Below are positions 36,401 to 43,486 of a DNA stretch of 64,000 nucleotides, piece after piece. The notes beneath the pieces are model-generated. The model saw nothing but the letters and a program-made list of their open reading frames with translations, searched no databases and was not told where the DNA came from. Made by a program: the position numbers and the translations under genes. Within the stretch, counting starts at the first letter, position 1. The number at the start of each line of letters is the position of its first letter. The DNA is taken from NCBI RefSeq assembly GCF_900115155.1, contig NZ_FOVM01000009.1, positions 62,001 through 126,000 of the forward strand. Direction: 5' to 3'. The stretch is from Mycetocola miduiensis (GTDB lineage: Bacteria > Actinomycetota > Actinomycetes > Actinomycetales > Microbacteriaceae).

Positions 36401-37040
36401 AGAACTCACGGATCTGTTCGACTTCGTCTCCGAAGAATTCCACGCGGTACGGATGCTCCGCCACGGGCGGGAAGACATCGAGGATTCCACCGCGCACGGC
36501 GAATTCTCCGCGGCGGGACACCATGTCGACCCGGACGTAGGCGAGCTCGACGAGCTCGGTCGAGAGCCGTTGCAGGTCGTGGCCGCGGGCACCGGCATCC
36601 AGCCGGATCGGGTCCACCTCGGTGAGGTTGTCGGCGAGCGGTTGAAGCGCAGCACGAACCGAGGCAACGACGATGAGCGGTGCTGTTCCGTCCCAGTCGG
36701 TCATGACCCGGAGTGCGGCGAGTCTCTTGCCGACGATCTCGGCGCTGGGGCTCAGCCGCTCGTGCGGGAGTGTCTCCCAGGCCGGGAAGTCCACGATGCG
36801 AGCAGAGGGGATGACGCTCTCCAGCGCCGCGCGCAAGGACTCCGAGTCACGTCCGGTCGGTGTGACAACGAACAGCGCGGCTGGCTTACCCGCCTTGCTA
36901 CGTGCCTGGAGAAGGCCAGCCAGGAGCGGGGCGCGGAGCCCATCGGTGACGGAGAAGTCAGCGTTCCTGGTGGCGTAGCCGAGGGCGTTGTCAAACGTGG
37001 AGGCGCGCGAAAGCGCTTCGATCAAGCCCGAAAGAGTCAC
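33426..37040 (-). CDS. mfd: Transcription-repair coupling factor
   Basis: A 1204-residue DNA translocase that displaces stalled RNA polymerase and recruits UvrA. The N-terminal UvrB-like part is followed by the CarD-like RNA-polymerase-interaction domain (GDYVVHQTHGIGRFVEL, near residue 515), the helicase core with Walker A GDVGFGKTE (near 677) and DEEQRFG (near 778), the TRG motif region, and the C-terminal UvrA-inhibiting domain. GTG 37040 lies 6 nt after TAGACT (minus strand 37052-37047), so the message is leaderless. Full length and intact. Confidence 0.95.
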   Translation of the reverse strand: MTLSGLIEALSRASTFDNALGYATRNADFSVTDGLRAPLLAGLLQARSKAGKPAALFVVTPTGRDSESLRAALESVIPSARIVDFPAWETLPHERLSPSAEIVGKRLAALRVMTDWDGTAPLIVVASVRAALQPLADNLTEVDPIRLDAGARGHDLQRLSTELVELAYVRVDMVSRRGEFAVRGGILDVFPPVAEHPYRVEFFGDEVEQIREFSVADQRSIPDAVPTISLPPSRELLLNDAVRQRAAEMQHEFPNMSGMLEKIANGIPVEGMESLAPALLERLVSVSHYFPAGAAVAVMSPERVATRAISLSETNREFLAAAWHAATAGAQAPIDLASGEFITLEDLRTATQFTAPGEPAADHPWWTFSTFQQGPDDVLPEEREMDEILTVRVAADPVPSFSGNVDGAIEHVASRLREGWVVGIAARGTGLVERARDVLAEHEVPARVVDGFPADPEPGIAYLLQGTAESGFELAEAKLALISENEFYGRTIGYDSRQVKKLASRRKNVVDPLQLKAGDYVVHQTHGIGRFVELSQREVSSGGRNPTKTRREYLTLEYAPSKRGYPGDKLLVPTDQLDLLSRYVGGEAPALSKMGGSDWAQAKGKARRAVRDIAVELVKLYSARMASKGFAFSKDTPWQRELEEAFPFAETPDQLTTIDEVKADMERPIPMDRLLSGDVGFGKTEVAIRAAFKAVQDGKQVAMLVPTTLLVRQHFETFAERFAGFPVHLRALSRFQTAKEAKETQEGLERGTIDVVIGTHRLLSEGMTFKDLGLVIIDEEQRFGVEHKDKLKKLKTNVDILAMSATPIPRTLEMAVTGIREMSTLATPPEERHPILSFVGPYSEKQVGAAIRRELLREGQIFFVHNRVSSINRIAAQLAEIVPEARIAVAHGQLSESTLERVVVDFWERKFDVLVCTTIIETGLDIQNANTIIIDRADKYGLSQLHQLRGRVGRGRERAYAYFLYDENKPLSETAHDRLSTIAANNELGSGMQVALKDLEIRGAGNLLGGEQAGHIAGVGFDLYLRMIGEAVADFRGDVAEGQTELRLELPVDAHIPEDYVDSERLRLEAYQKLSAASGPAAADDQIGLVIDELTDRYGEPPAQVQNLIAVSRLRQRAQRVGLSELVAMGTNLRAAPANLPDSLQARLRRMYPGGKYLAQANALIVPMPAKHGEKLSDADLIAWVGQFLDALFPLPPKEAQAAS

Positions 37041-37094
37041 CAGAACAGTCTACGCGGCACGTCAGACAGCACGGTCGCCGCACGGGCGGCCGAC

Positions 37095-37712
37095 TCAGGA
37101 AGGCGAATGCACCTTCAACTGCGCGGCCTGGAGGCCGTCCGTCGCGAGGAGCGCGACGGCATCCGCTGCGTCTCCTACGAGGTTGGGAAGAACGTCTCGT
37201 TCCGCTCCGGCGAAGTCCTTGAGCACGAAGTCGGCGGCGTCCTGGCGTCCAGGCGGGCGCCCGATCCCCACTCGCACACGAAGGAAGTCGGGGCTGTCTG
37301 CGGCCTTGGCGATGTCGCGCAGCCCGTTGTGGCCGCCGTGCCCGCCGCCCTGTTTGAGCTTGACGGTGTCGAACGGGAGGTCGAGCTCATCGTGGATGAC
37401 GATGAGGCGTGCCGGGTCGAGCGAATAGAAGCGGAGCAGTGCCGCGACGGGGCCGCCAGACACGTTCATGTAGCTATTCAGCTTCGCCAGCACCAGTTTC
37501 GGTCCGCCGGGGGTGACGAAGCCCTCGGCGACGACAGCCGGGGTCTTGTGCTTGCGGAATCCGGTGCCCATTCGCGCCGCGAGTTCGTCGACGACCATGT
37601 GTCCGACATTGTGGCGGTTGCGCGCGTAGGCCGGCCCGGGGTTCCCCAGACCAACGACGAGCCAGGTGTTCTCAGCCACGGCCGGCTCTGCCTTCTCTTT
37701 GCGCCACCACAT
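37095..37712 (-). CDS. pth: Peptidyl-tRNA hydrolase
   Basis: A 205-residue Pth that releases tRNA from drop-off peptidyl-tRNAs. VGLGNPG (N24), RHNVGH with catalytic H34, VIHDELDLPFD with the catalytic aspartate, and HGGHNGLRDI are all present. An N-terminal extension of about 16 residues precedes the core. AAGGAGAATC precedes the ATG. It follows rplY, the usual gene order, separated by a long hairpin. Confidence 0.93.
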   Translation of the reverse strand: MWWRKEKAEPAVAENTWLVVGLGNPGPAYARNRHNVGHMVVDELAARMGTGFRKHKTPAVVAEGFVTPGGPKLVLAKLNSYMNVSGGPVAALLRFYSLDPARLIVIHDELDLPFDTVKLKQGGGHGGHNGLRDIAKAADSPDFLRVRVGIGRPPGRQDAADFVLKDFAGAERDVLPNLVGDAADAVALLATDGLQAAQLKVHSPS

Positions 37713-37731
37713 GATTCTCCTTGCTCAAGCA

Positions 37732-37783
37732 AGCGAGCCTGCCGGTTCGCGACCCCGGAGGTCGCGATCCGGGCAGGCTCGCT
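37732..37783 (-). terminator. Long two-part hairpin between rplY and pth
   Basis: Outer arms AGCGAGCCTGCC (37732-37743) and GGCAGGCTCGCT (37772-37783), plus inner arms TCGCGACC (37747-37754) and GGTCGCGA (37760-37767), make an almost continuous 20-bp stem. It follows the rplY stop on the minus strand; a further small palindrome (37720-37733) precedes the pth ribosome-binding site. Confidence 0.7.
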
Positions 37784-37800
37784 GGCGGAATATCCGGTCG

Positions 37801-38400
37801 TTACTCGGCTGCCGGTGCTGCTTCCGCAGCTCCACCTTCAGCCTCGCCCTCTTCTTCGGTCTCGGCCGGCTCGGAGATGGCGACAACGAGCACGTCGGGG
37901 TCGCTGAGCAGGCTGGAACCGGTGGGAAGCGGGACGTCCTTGGCGAGGATGTGCGCGCCGGCCTCGAGGCCCTCGATCGAAACGACGAGGTTCTCAGGGA
38001 TGTGGGTTGCCTCAGCCTCGATCGACAGCGTGGTCGCGTCGAGGTTGTGGACGGTACCTGCGGCGGACTCACCCTCGAGGTGGACGGGGATGTCAACGGT
38101 GACCTTCTCACCCTTGATGACGACGATGAGGTCGAGGTGTTCGATGATGCGGAGCACCGGGTCCTTCTGAACGTCCTTGACCAGCGCGAGGCTCTGCTTG
38201 CCGTCGATCTCGAGCTCGAGAACCGCGTTGGACTTGCGGATGATCAGGCCGATCTGGTGGGCGGGCAGGGCGACGTGCTTCGGCTCGGTGCCGCGGCCGT
38301 ACATGACGGCGGGGATCTTGCCGGTTGCACGGAGCTTGCGGGCAGCGCCCTTGCCGAACGAGGTGCGGGTTTCTGCGACTACTTTGTTGTCGTCAGCCAT
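37801..38400 (-). CDS. rplY: 50S ribosomal protein bL25 (general stress protein Ctc form)
   Basis: A 199-residue two-domain L25/CTC protein that binds 5S rRNA. The N-terminal beta-barrel (about 1-95) holds ETRTSFGKGAARKLRATGKIPAVMYG (described) and the C-terminal CTC domain (about 100-180) holds HIPENLVVSIEGLEAGAHI. It ends in an acidic, Ala-rich tail. AAGGAGAACACC precedes the ATG at 38400; the longer frame is not conserved. Confidence 0.93.
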   Translation of the reverse strand: MADDNKVVAETRTSFGKGAARKLRATGKIPAVMYGRGTEPKHVALPAHQIGLIIRKSNAVLELEIDGKQSLALVKDVQKDPVLRIIEHLDLIVVIKGEKVTVDIPVHLEGESAAGTVHNLDATTLSIEAEATHIPENLVVSIEGLEAGAHILAKDVPLPTGSSLLSDPDVLVVAISEPAETEEEGEAEGGAAEAAPAAE

Positions 38401-38683
38401 GGTGTTCTCCTTGTGGTGAGCCTGGGCTCTTCGCGTGAACCGGAGCGCGCTCCGGGTGGTCTGGGAGGAGGCCGGGAATGCCCGACTCCGTGTCAACTCG
38501 AACGCATGTCAGCGTGAGGAAAAGCCGGTTCCGTCGAGAAACCATGGTTGCCTTGTCCACCGCGTCGATTACGGATGCCGCTGTAACGCAACGCGCAGCA
38601 TCCCTCGCCGAAGTTCAGTGGCCAAGTCTACCCCATGGCTGAACCGGTGCATTGCGGACCGGGAAGCCACCGCGCGGCCGCCG

Positions 38684-39220
38684 TCAGACGGTTGACGCCT
38701 TATTGAGCTTCGCCGTCGTCTCAGAGAGGATCTGGGTGACCCTCTGGTCGATGTCGACGACGATTCCGGGCTCATCGTCCTCGAGCGGTTCGAGCGTGGC
38801 GAACTGCGAATCGAGGAGGGCAGGCGGCATGAAGTGGTCACTGCGGCCTTCGAGCCGTGACGCGAGCACCTCACGGGTTCCTGAGAGGTGCACGAAGCGA
38901 GTCTTCGGGGCGGCCCGGAGGATCGCGTCCCGGTAGGTGCGGCGGAGCGCGGAACAGGCGATGACCATTCCGCTGCCCTGCTCACCGGCATCCGCAAGTG
39001 TCTTTCCGACAGTCGCGAGCCATGGCCAGCGGTCATCGTCGTTCAACGGTTGACCGCCGGCCATCTTCTCAACGTTGGACTGCGGGTGAAGTGAGTCACC
39101 ATCGACGAACGGAACCCCGAGGGCGCCGGCGATGAGCGCGCCGATCGTGCTTTTGCCTGATCCGGAGACCCCCATCACGATGATCTGGATGCCCTCGGAT
39201 GTTCCGTCGTCAATAGTCAT
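38684..39220 (-). CDS. gntK: Gluconokinase
   Basis: A 178-residue kinase making 6-phosphogluconate from gluconate and ATP. The P-loop is GVSGSGKST (17-25); FVDGDSLHPQSNVEKMAGGQPL is the gluconate-binding signature of the GntK/IdnK family (quoted in part as GDSLHP and NVEKM). The ATG overlaps the end of the dehydratase remnant (39217-39220, ATGA), which shows it once formed one operon with it. Product use is supplied by gnd at 41976-43433. Intact; if the upstream remnants ended the operon promoter, expression may have changed. Confidence 0.92.
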   Translation of the reverse strand: MTIDDGTSEGIQIIVMGVSGSGKSTIGALIAGALGVPFVDGDSLHPQSNVEKMAGGQPLNDDDRWPWLATVGKTLADAGEQGSGMVIACSALRRTYRDAILRAAPKTRFVHLSGTREVLASRLEGRSDHFMPPALLDSQFATLEPLEDDEPGIVVDIDQRVTQILSETTAKLNKASTV

Positions 39221-39497
39221 TCGATAATTCTCTCAGTTACCAGTCGTGGACTGTGCCGTCGGTACCAGTCGTGGACTGTGCCGTCGGCGAGCCGGTTGTA
39301 CGGCAGGTAAGCGGTCTCGTAGGGGTACTTGCCCGCCTCGTCGACGTTCAATTCGACACCGAGTCCAGGCTTGTTGCCCGGGTGCAGCATGCCGTCATTC
39401 CAGGTGAAGGACTGTTCGAAGACGCTGTCGGTCTTCGCTCCGTGCTTCATGTACTCCTGGATACCGACGTTGTGGATGTACATTGCGAGGTGCATCG
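39217..39497 (-). pseudogene. C-terminal remnant of a mannonate-dehydratase-like (ManD/RspA) enolase-superfamily gene
   Basis: About 93 residues with HLAMYIHNVGIQEYMKHG, LHPGNKPGLGVELN and YPYETAYLPYNRLADGTVHDW, the C-terminal end of the D-mannonate dehydratase / RspA family (normally about 400 residues). The N-terminal three quarters are missing: upstream of 39497 the sequence is antisense to another piece of the same family. A 25-bp tandem duplication at the end removes the original stop and adds 15 out-of-family residues before the gntK start. Not functional. Confidence 0.8.
39239..39287. repeat. 25-bp tandem duplication at the end of the dehydratase remnant
   Basis: ACCAGTCGTGGACTGTGCCG followed by TCGGT is repeated (39239-39263 and 39264-39287, last base differing). 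Read on the minus strand, a single copy would end GACTGG-TAA, giving a protein ending in DGTVHDW. The duplication shifts the frame and extends it into the gntK start codon. Confidence 0.8.
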
Positions 39498-39632
39498 CTG
39501 TGCCAAGGTTGCCGGGATGCCGCTGTACCAGCTCCTCGGTGGTGCGTCCCGCACCGGCCTGATGGCCTACGCCACGCTTCGGGCGAGTCTCTTCCCGAGC
39601 TCTTCGACAGCGTGCGTGAGAAGCACCTGCTC
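39498..39632 (+). pseudogene. Inverted N-terminal remnant of the ManD/RspA-like gene, with a frameshift
   Basis: The plus strand encodes AKVAGMPLYQLLGGASRTGL then, after one missing base near 39571, ASGESLPELFDSVREKH in another frame. Joined, these match the region around residues 100-140 of the mannonate dehydratase family (KxxGMPxYQLLGG, then Y-G-H-A-S/N-G). It is in the opposite orientation to the C-terminal piece next to it, so an inversion separated the two parts of one gene or of two related genes. Confidence 0.7.
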
Positions 39633-40049
39633 GACATCATCGCCGACCGCGCTCCCCTGCTCGGCCTCGAGCTGGGTGTTCACTGGATCCAGCGTGGCGG
39701 CCTCGATCCGGTAGCCACGATCGCGAAATACAGCGATCGCGTCGCAATGATTCACCTCAAGGACTATCGGATCGGGCTGATGCCCTACTCCGCTTTCGCA
39801 TCCCTCGCCGCCGGCGATTTCGCTGCTTTCATGGCGGCATTCACCACGGTCGTGCAGTTCGCCGAGGTCGGTGAGGGCAACCTCGACTTCCGCGGAATCA
39901 TAGAGCAGAGCCTCGCAAGCGATGCGAAGTACCTGCTGGTCGAGCAGGACGACTTTTATGGCCGGGATGTCTTCGACGACGAAGCTGTGCGGACCGCAGG
40001 CTCGGTCACAAACGGCTGTTCGCACCGATGCTCGGTCGCAAACGGCTGA
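39632..40049 (+). pseudogene. C-terminal remnant of a sugar phosphate isomerase/epimerase
   Basis: About 125 residues of the xylose-isomerase-like TIM-barrel family: LLDIIADRAPLLGLELGVHW, IQRGGLDPVATIAKYSDRVA, HLKDYRIG, FAEVGEGNLDFRGII and LLVEQDDFYGRDVFDDEA. These hold the late barrel strands with metal-binding Glu/Asp/His candidates. The N-terminal half is absent, and at about 39632 the frame joins directly to the dehydratase piece. The last 15 codons run into a repeated motif and are not family sequence. Without the first half it cannot form a barrel. Confidence 0.72.
40000..40048 (+). repeat. Direct repeat GCTCGGTCRCAAACGGCTG (x2)
   Basis: The 19-bp element occurs at 40000-40018 and 40030-40048, differing at one base. 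A third, inverted and slightly diverged copy lies at 40066-40080 and pairs with the second. See the terminator entry. Confidence 0.75.
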
Positions 40050-40080
40050 ACCTTTCGGCGAAGTCCAGCCGTTTTCGACC
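40034..40080. terminator. Hairpin between the isomerase remnant and the LacI gene
   Basis: GGTCGCAAACGGCTG (40034-40048) and CAGCCGTTTTCGACC (40066-40080) pair over 15 bp with one mismatch and a 17-nt loop. It lies between convergent genes and can terminate the lacI-type gene on the minus strand. Confidence 0.6.
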
Positions 40081-40088
40081 GGGCAGGT

Positions 40089-41147
40089 TCAGCGCTCGGC
40101 GGGACCGGTCGAACCGCGAACGATCAGCGACGTGACGATCGCCTCGTCATCGCCGGGCGCTGGAGCGTTCTCGGCGCCGAGTATCTCGAGCGCGAGACTG
40201 ACGGCGCGCTCACCGGCGAGGGCGAGCGGGGTACGAACCGTTGTCAGCGCTGGCGACGTGAAGTCCGAGCCGAAGATGTCGTCGAACCCGATGACGCTCA
40301 GCCGGCCAGGCACCTCGATTCCCTGCTCAGCTGCGGCCCGGAGCAGGCCGATCGCCATCAGGTCGTTGTAGGCGACAACAGCGGTGACACCAGCGGCGAG
40401 AACCCGCGCGAGCGCCGCACGGCCTCCGTCGAGGGTCGGCACACCCGGGCCGATTTCCGCGATCGACATCCCGTGGGAGAGAGCGTTCTCGAGCAGTGCG
40501 GACCAACAGGTGGCTCTCATCCATGAATTCGCCGGCCCGGACAGGTAGGCAATGCTCGTGTGGCCAAAAGATGCGAGGTAAGCGACGGCCTCCTCGATAC
40601 CGGGTGAGACGTCGGGCAGGATACTCGACACCCCCTGCCCGTCCCGGTTGATCAGGACGAGGGTCTTGGAGTCAGCGAGCCGCTGGATCCGCTCGTCGCT
40701 GAGACGGGTCGTCCCGAGGATGAGGCCGTCGACGGAGGGCTGGATGCGTTCCGCCGTTGAGGCCTCGATCTCCCCCGACTCCTGGGACTCCGCGATCACG
40801 AGCGTGTAGCCCTGCTGAGCTGCAGCATGCTCAGCGCCGCGGACGATACCGAAGATCATCGGGTTGGTGATGTCGGCGAGCAGCAGCCCGAGCGTGTTGG
40901 TCCGTCCGGTGGGCAGCGCCCTCGCCATCGGGTTGAGCCGGTAATTCAGCTCTTTCGCCGCGGCGTGGATTCGTTCTGCGGTTTTGATGTTGATGCGACC
41001 GGGCTGGCTGAGCGCACGCGAAACGGTCGACGGATTCACCCCGGCGAGTCTCGCGACGTCGTAGATCGTCGGGGCAGATTTGCCACCTCGCGGCCCGCGG
41101 GCGCGCGACGTCAATGCGGGCTCTGCGGCTACGGCGTCGCTCGACAT
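40089..41147 (-). CDS. LacI family transcriptional regulator
   Basis: A 352-residue LacI/GalR repressor. The N-terminal helix-turn-helix is PTIYDVARLAGVNPSTVSRAL (described, about residues 27-47), followed by the hinge with YRLNPMARAL and a periplasmic-binding-like effector domain containing TLGLLLADITNP, LINRDGQG and AVVAYNDLMAIGLL. GGAGGAG precedes the ATG at 41147. Its neighbours (gluconokinase, sugar-acid enzyme remnants, gnd) suggest it once controlled a sugar-acid cluster; the effector is unknown. It is intact although its presumed target genes are broken. Confidence 0.88.
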   Translation of the reverse strand: MSSDAVAAEPALTSRARGPRGGKSAPTIYDVARLAGVNPSTVSRALSQPGRINIKTAERIHAAAKELNYRLNPMARALPTGRTNTLGLLLADITNPMIFGIVRGAEHAAAQQGYTLVIAESQESGEIEASTAERIQPSVDGLILGTTRLSDERIQRLADSKTLVLINRDGQGVSSILPDVSPGIEEAVAYLASFGHTSIAYLSGPANSWMRATCWSALLENALSHGMSIAEIGPGVPTLDGGRAALARVLAAGVTAVVAYNDLMAIGLLRAAAEQGIEVPGRLSVIGFDDIFGSDFTSPALTTVRTPLALAGERAVSLALEILGAENAPAPGDDEAIVTSLIVRGSTGPAER

Positions 41148-41373
41148 GTTGATACTCCTCCGGGCGTTCGCACGCCCTCTGCAGTCGGCCGTGACGGCCT
41201 GGCCCCAAGAAATCGCACCTTGTTCTCGCCAATCACGCCGCAACACCGGCCTGGACGTCCTGCTCCCGCTGTGCGGCCAGAAGCCTGAGCCGGTTGGCCC
41301 GCCCTGCTCCTGACGGTCCGGGTCGGGAGGGACCGGACGAAAAATCCGGCTGTGGAAGCGGGCGAAGCGTGAT
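41148..41373. other. Non-coding gap between the LacI gene and the MocA remnant
   Basis: 226 bases. CGGTCC...GGACCG around 41316-41338 can form a short hairpin. I see no convincing gene in any frame. The LacI promoter should be here, but no strong box stands out. Confidence 0.4.
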
Positions 41374-41671
41374 TAGTTTCGTACGGGGAATGTACCCTCG
41401 TCGGCGATGCGCGAGTTCGGCTCGGCCAGGAACTCGTCCTCATCGAAGTTGAGCGAGACATCCTGCCCCGTCCATGCCGAGAGGTGGATGGCGTTGGCCA
41501 GGCGCACACCCTTGATGCCGTCCGAACCGGGAGCAAGCCAGGACGCGCCGTCGAGGATGTTGGCGGCGAAGTTCTCGAGAACGCCGGCGTGCTGGGCGCC
41601 CCACGGGGAATCGAACTCGATCGTCTCCTGCGTGTACAGCTCCTCGACGTTGAGCTGGCCCGAAGAGCTTC
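41374..41671 (-). pseudogene. C-terminal remnant of a Gfo/Idh/MocA-family oxidoreductase
   Basis: On the minus strand, about 97 codons end at TAA (41376-41374) and read QLNVEELYTQETIEFDSPWG, QHAGVLENFAANILDG, LAPGSDGIKGVRLANAIHLS, WTGQDVSLNFDEDEFLAE and RIADEGTFPVRN. This is the end of the C-terminal beta-sheet domain of Gfo/Idh/MocA sugar dehydrogenases. An in-frame TGA lies just upstream (about 41672) and there is no start codon, so the NAD-binding half is lost. The sequence of the kept part is well conserved, suggesting a recent deletion. Confidence 0.75.
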
Positions 41672-41679
41672 ATAAGACG

Positions 41680-41808
41680 ATGATTCATGCGCACGCCCCG
41701 AGCCGCGATGCGATCTCGGCGGCCGTCGAGAAGATCCAGGGCCTCTCCGGGTTCACCGGAACGTTCAACGAGAACGTCTGGTGTGACACGTTCGGAACCC
41801 GGCTGTAA
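41680..41808 (+). pseudogene. Unidentified C-terminal gene fragment
   Basis: A plus-strand frame ends HAPSRDAISAAVEKIQGLSG then FTGTFNENVWCDTFGTRL and stops at 41808. Its amino-acid makeup is that of real protein, and the pattern A-(I/V)-x-x-A-(V/L)-E-x-(I/L)-x-G-(F/L)-x-G-x-(T/F)-G resembles the ends of some periplasmic binding proteins, but I cannot identify it. It meets the MocA remnant head to head at about 41672-41680. Confidence 0.35.
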
Positions 41809-41856
41809 TCGCGGCGGCGCCGTCGTCACGTGGGGAACCGGACCTGCCCGGTTTGC

Positions 41857-41862
41857 TAGCGT
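41857..41862 (+). promoter_or_regulatory. Extended -10 box of gnd
   Basis: TGCTAGCGT at 41854-41862 matches an extended -10 (TGnTAnnnT). It would give gnd a leader of roughly 105 nt containing three near-identical heptamers TGACCGC (41941-41961). No clear -35 box. Confidence 0.35.
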
Positions 41863-41975
41863 GTACACGAAGCCCCAGGTGCGACTTTGCGCGCTTTGCC
41901 CCATTGTCTTCGCTCCTCTTCGTGAGGACTGCCCGACTTCTGACCGCTGACCGCTGACCACAAGAGGAGACCTCC

Positions 41976-43433
41976 ATGGCGGATACAACCAAGGCCCAGG
42001 CCAACATCGGCGTCGTCGGATTGGCGGTGATGGGCTCGAACCTGGCCCGCAACCTCGCCAGCCGCGAAGGAAACACCGTGGCGGTGTACAACCGCTCATG
42101 GGAGAAGACGAACACCCTTATCACCGAGCACCCCGAAGCCGGGTTCATCGCGTCGGAGAAGATCGAGGACTTCGTCGCCTCGCTGCAGAAGCCGCGCACG
42201 GCGATCATCATGGTTCAGGCCGGGAAGGGCACCGATGCCGTCATCGACCAGCTGACCGAGTTGTTCGAACCGGGTGACATCATCGTCGACGGCGGCAACG
42301 CACTCTTCACCGACACGATCCGCCGCGAGAAGGCCGTCCGTGAGACGGGCATCAACTTCGTCGGCGCCGGTATCTCCGGTGGCGAAGAGGGCGCACTCAA
42401 GGGCCCGTCGATCATGCCCGGCGGGTCAGCTGAGGCGTACCAGACGCTCGGCCCCATCCTCTCCTCGATCGCGGCCGTCGCAGAAGGCGAGCCCTGTGTC
42501 ACCCACATCGGCACCGACGGGGCCGGCCACTTCGTCAAGATGATCCACAACGGCATCGAATACGCTGACATGCAGCTGATCGCGGAGGCGTACGACCTCA
42601 TCCGCCGTGGCACCGGAAAGTCGCCGGCCGAAATCGCCGAGGTCTTCGCCGAGTGGAACCGCGGCGAGCTCGAGAGCTACCTCATCGAGATCACCGCCGA
42701 GGTCCTCCGCCAGGTCGACGCGAAGACCGGAAAGCCCCTCGTCGACGTCATCGTCGACCAGGCCGGCTCCAAGGGCACAGGCGTCTGGACCGTTCAGACC
42801 GCCCTCAACCTCGGCACCCCGGTTTCCGGCATTGCCGAGGCCGTCTTCGCTCGTGGACTCTCCTCGCACCCTGAGCAGCGCGCAGCGGCAATCGGTCTCC
42901 CCGGGCCGAGCGACGAGTGGACCGTCGACGACAAGGATGCCTTCATCGAAGACGTCCGGCTCGCGCTCTACGCGTCGAAGATCGTCGCATACTCGCAGGG
43001 CTTCGACGCCATCGCCGCTGGAGCAGACGAGCACGGCTGGAACATCGACCTCGGAGCGGTGTCGAAGATCTGGCGCGGCGGCTGCATCATCCGCGCCCAG
43101 TTCCTCAACCGGATCGCTGACTCATACGCCGAAGTTCCCGACCTCAAGCTCCTCCTCTCGGCACCGTACTTCGCTGATGCGATGTCGAAGGCGCAGGATG
43201 CCTGGCGCCGCGTGGTCGTCGCGTCGGCCCAGTCCGGCATCCCCGCTCCTGCGTTCTCGTCGTCGCTGTCGTACTACGACGGGCTGCGGGCCGAGCGTCT
43301 GCCTGCGGCACTCGTGCAGGGCCAGCGTGACTTCTTCGGTGCGCACACCTACAAGCGGGTCGACGCTGAGGGCACGTTCCACACGCTCTGGTCAGGCGAC
43401 CGCAGCGAGGTCCAGGCCGTCGACAGCCACTAG
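41976..43433 (+). CDS. gnd: 6-phosphogluconate dehydrogenase, decarboxylating
   Basis: A 485-residue NADP-dependent enzyme producing ribulose 5-phosphate. The Rossmann motif is GLAVMGSNLARNLA (15-28), followed by VYNRSWEK (NADP recognition). The catalytic pair K188 and E195 lies in HFVKMIHNGIEYADMQ. The C-terminal all-alpha dimer domain and tail (SYYDGLRAERLPAALVQGQRDFFGAHTY, described) are complete. AAGAGGAG precedes the ATG. It acts directly downstream of gluconokinase (38684-39220). Confidence 0.95.
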   Translation: MADTTKAQANIGVVGLAVMGSNLARNLASREGNTVAVYNRSWEKTNTLITEHPEAGFIASEKIEDFVASLQKPRTAIIMVQAGKGTDAVIDQLTELFEPGDIIVDGGNALFTDTIRREKAVRETGINFVGAGISGGEEGALKGPSIMPGGSAEAYQTLGPILSSIAAVAEGEPCVTHIGTDGAGHFVKMIHNGIEYADMQLIAEAYDLIRRGTGKSPAEIAEVFAEWNRGELESYLIEITAEVLRQVDAKTGKPLVDVIVDQAGSKGTGVWTVQTALNLGTPVSGIAEAVFARGLSSHPEQRAAAIGLPGPSDEWTVDDKDAFIEDVRLALYASKIVAYSQGFDAIAAGADEHGWNIDLGAVSKIWRGGCIIRAQFLNRIADSYAEVPDLKLLLSAPYFADAMSKAQDAWRRVVVASAQSGIPAPAFSSSLSYYDGLRAERLPAALVQGQRDFFGAHTYKRVDAEGTFHTLWSGDRSEVQAVDSH

Positions 43434-43446
43434 CACGTCACGACGA

Positions 43447-43486
43447 CGCCCTGTCGGATGCCTTCGGGCGCCCGGCAGGGCGTTTT
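43447..43486 (+). terminator. Terminator of gnd
   Basis: CGCCCTG (43447-43453) pairs with CAGGGCG (43476-43482), extended by TCGG/CCGG, and is followed by TTTT. An intrinsic terminator 14 nt after the stop codon. Confidence 0.75.

Noticed and set aside
35952-37907. 651-codon plus-strand frame over mfd and pth
   Set aside because: Antisense to two conserved genes; its composition is a shadow.
38684-43433. Genomic island inserted at a tRNA
   Set aside because: Neither tRNA in the window flanks this segment, and no integrase or direct attachment repeats are visible; decay of a resident operon explains it better.
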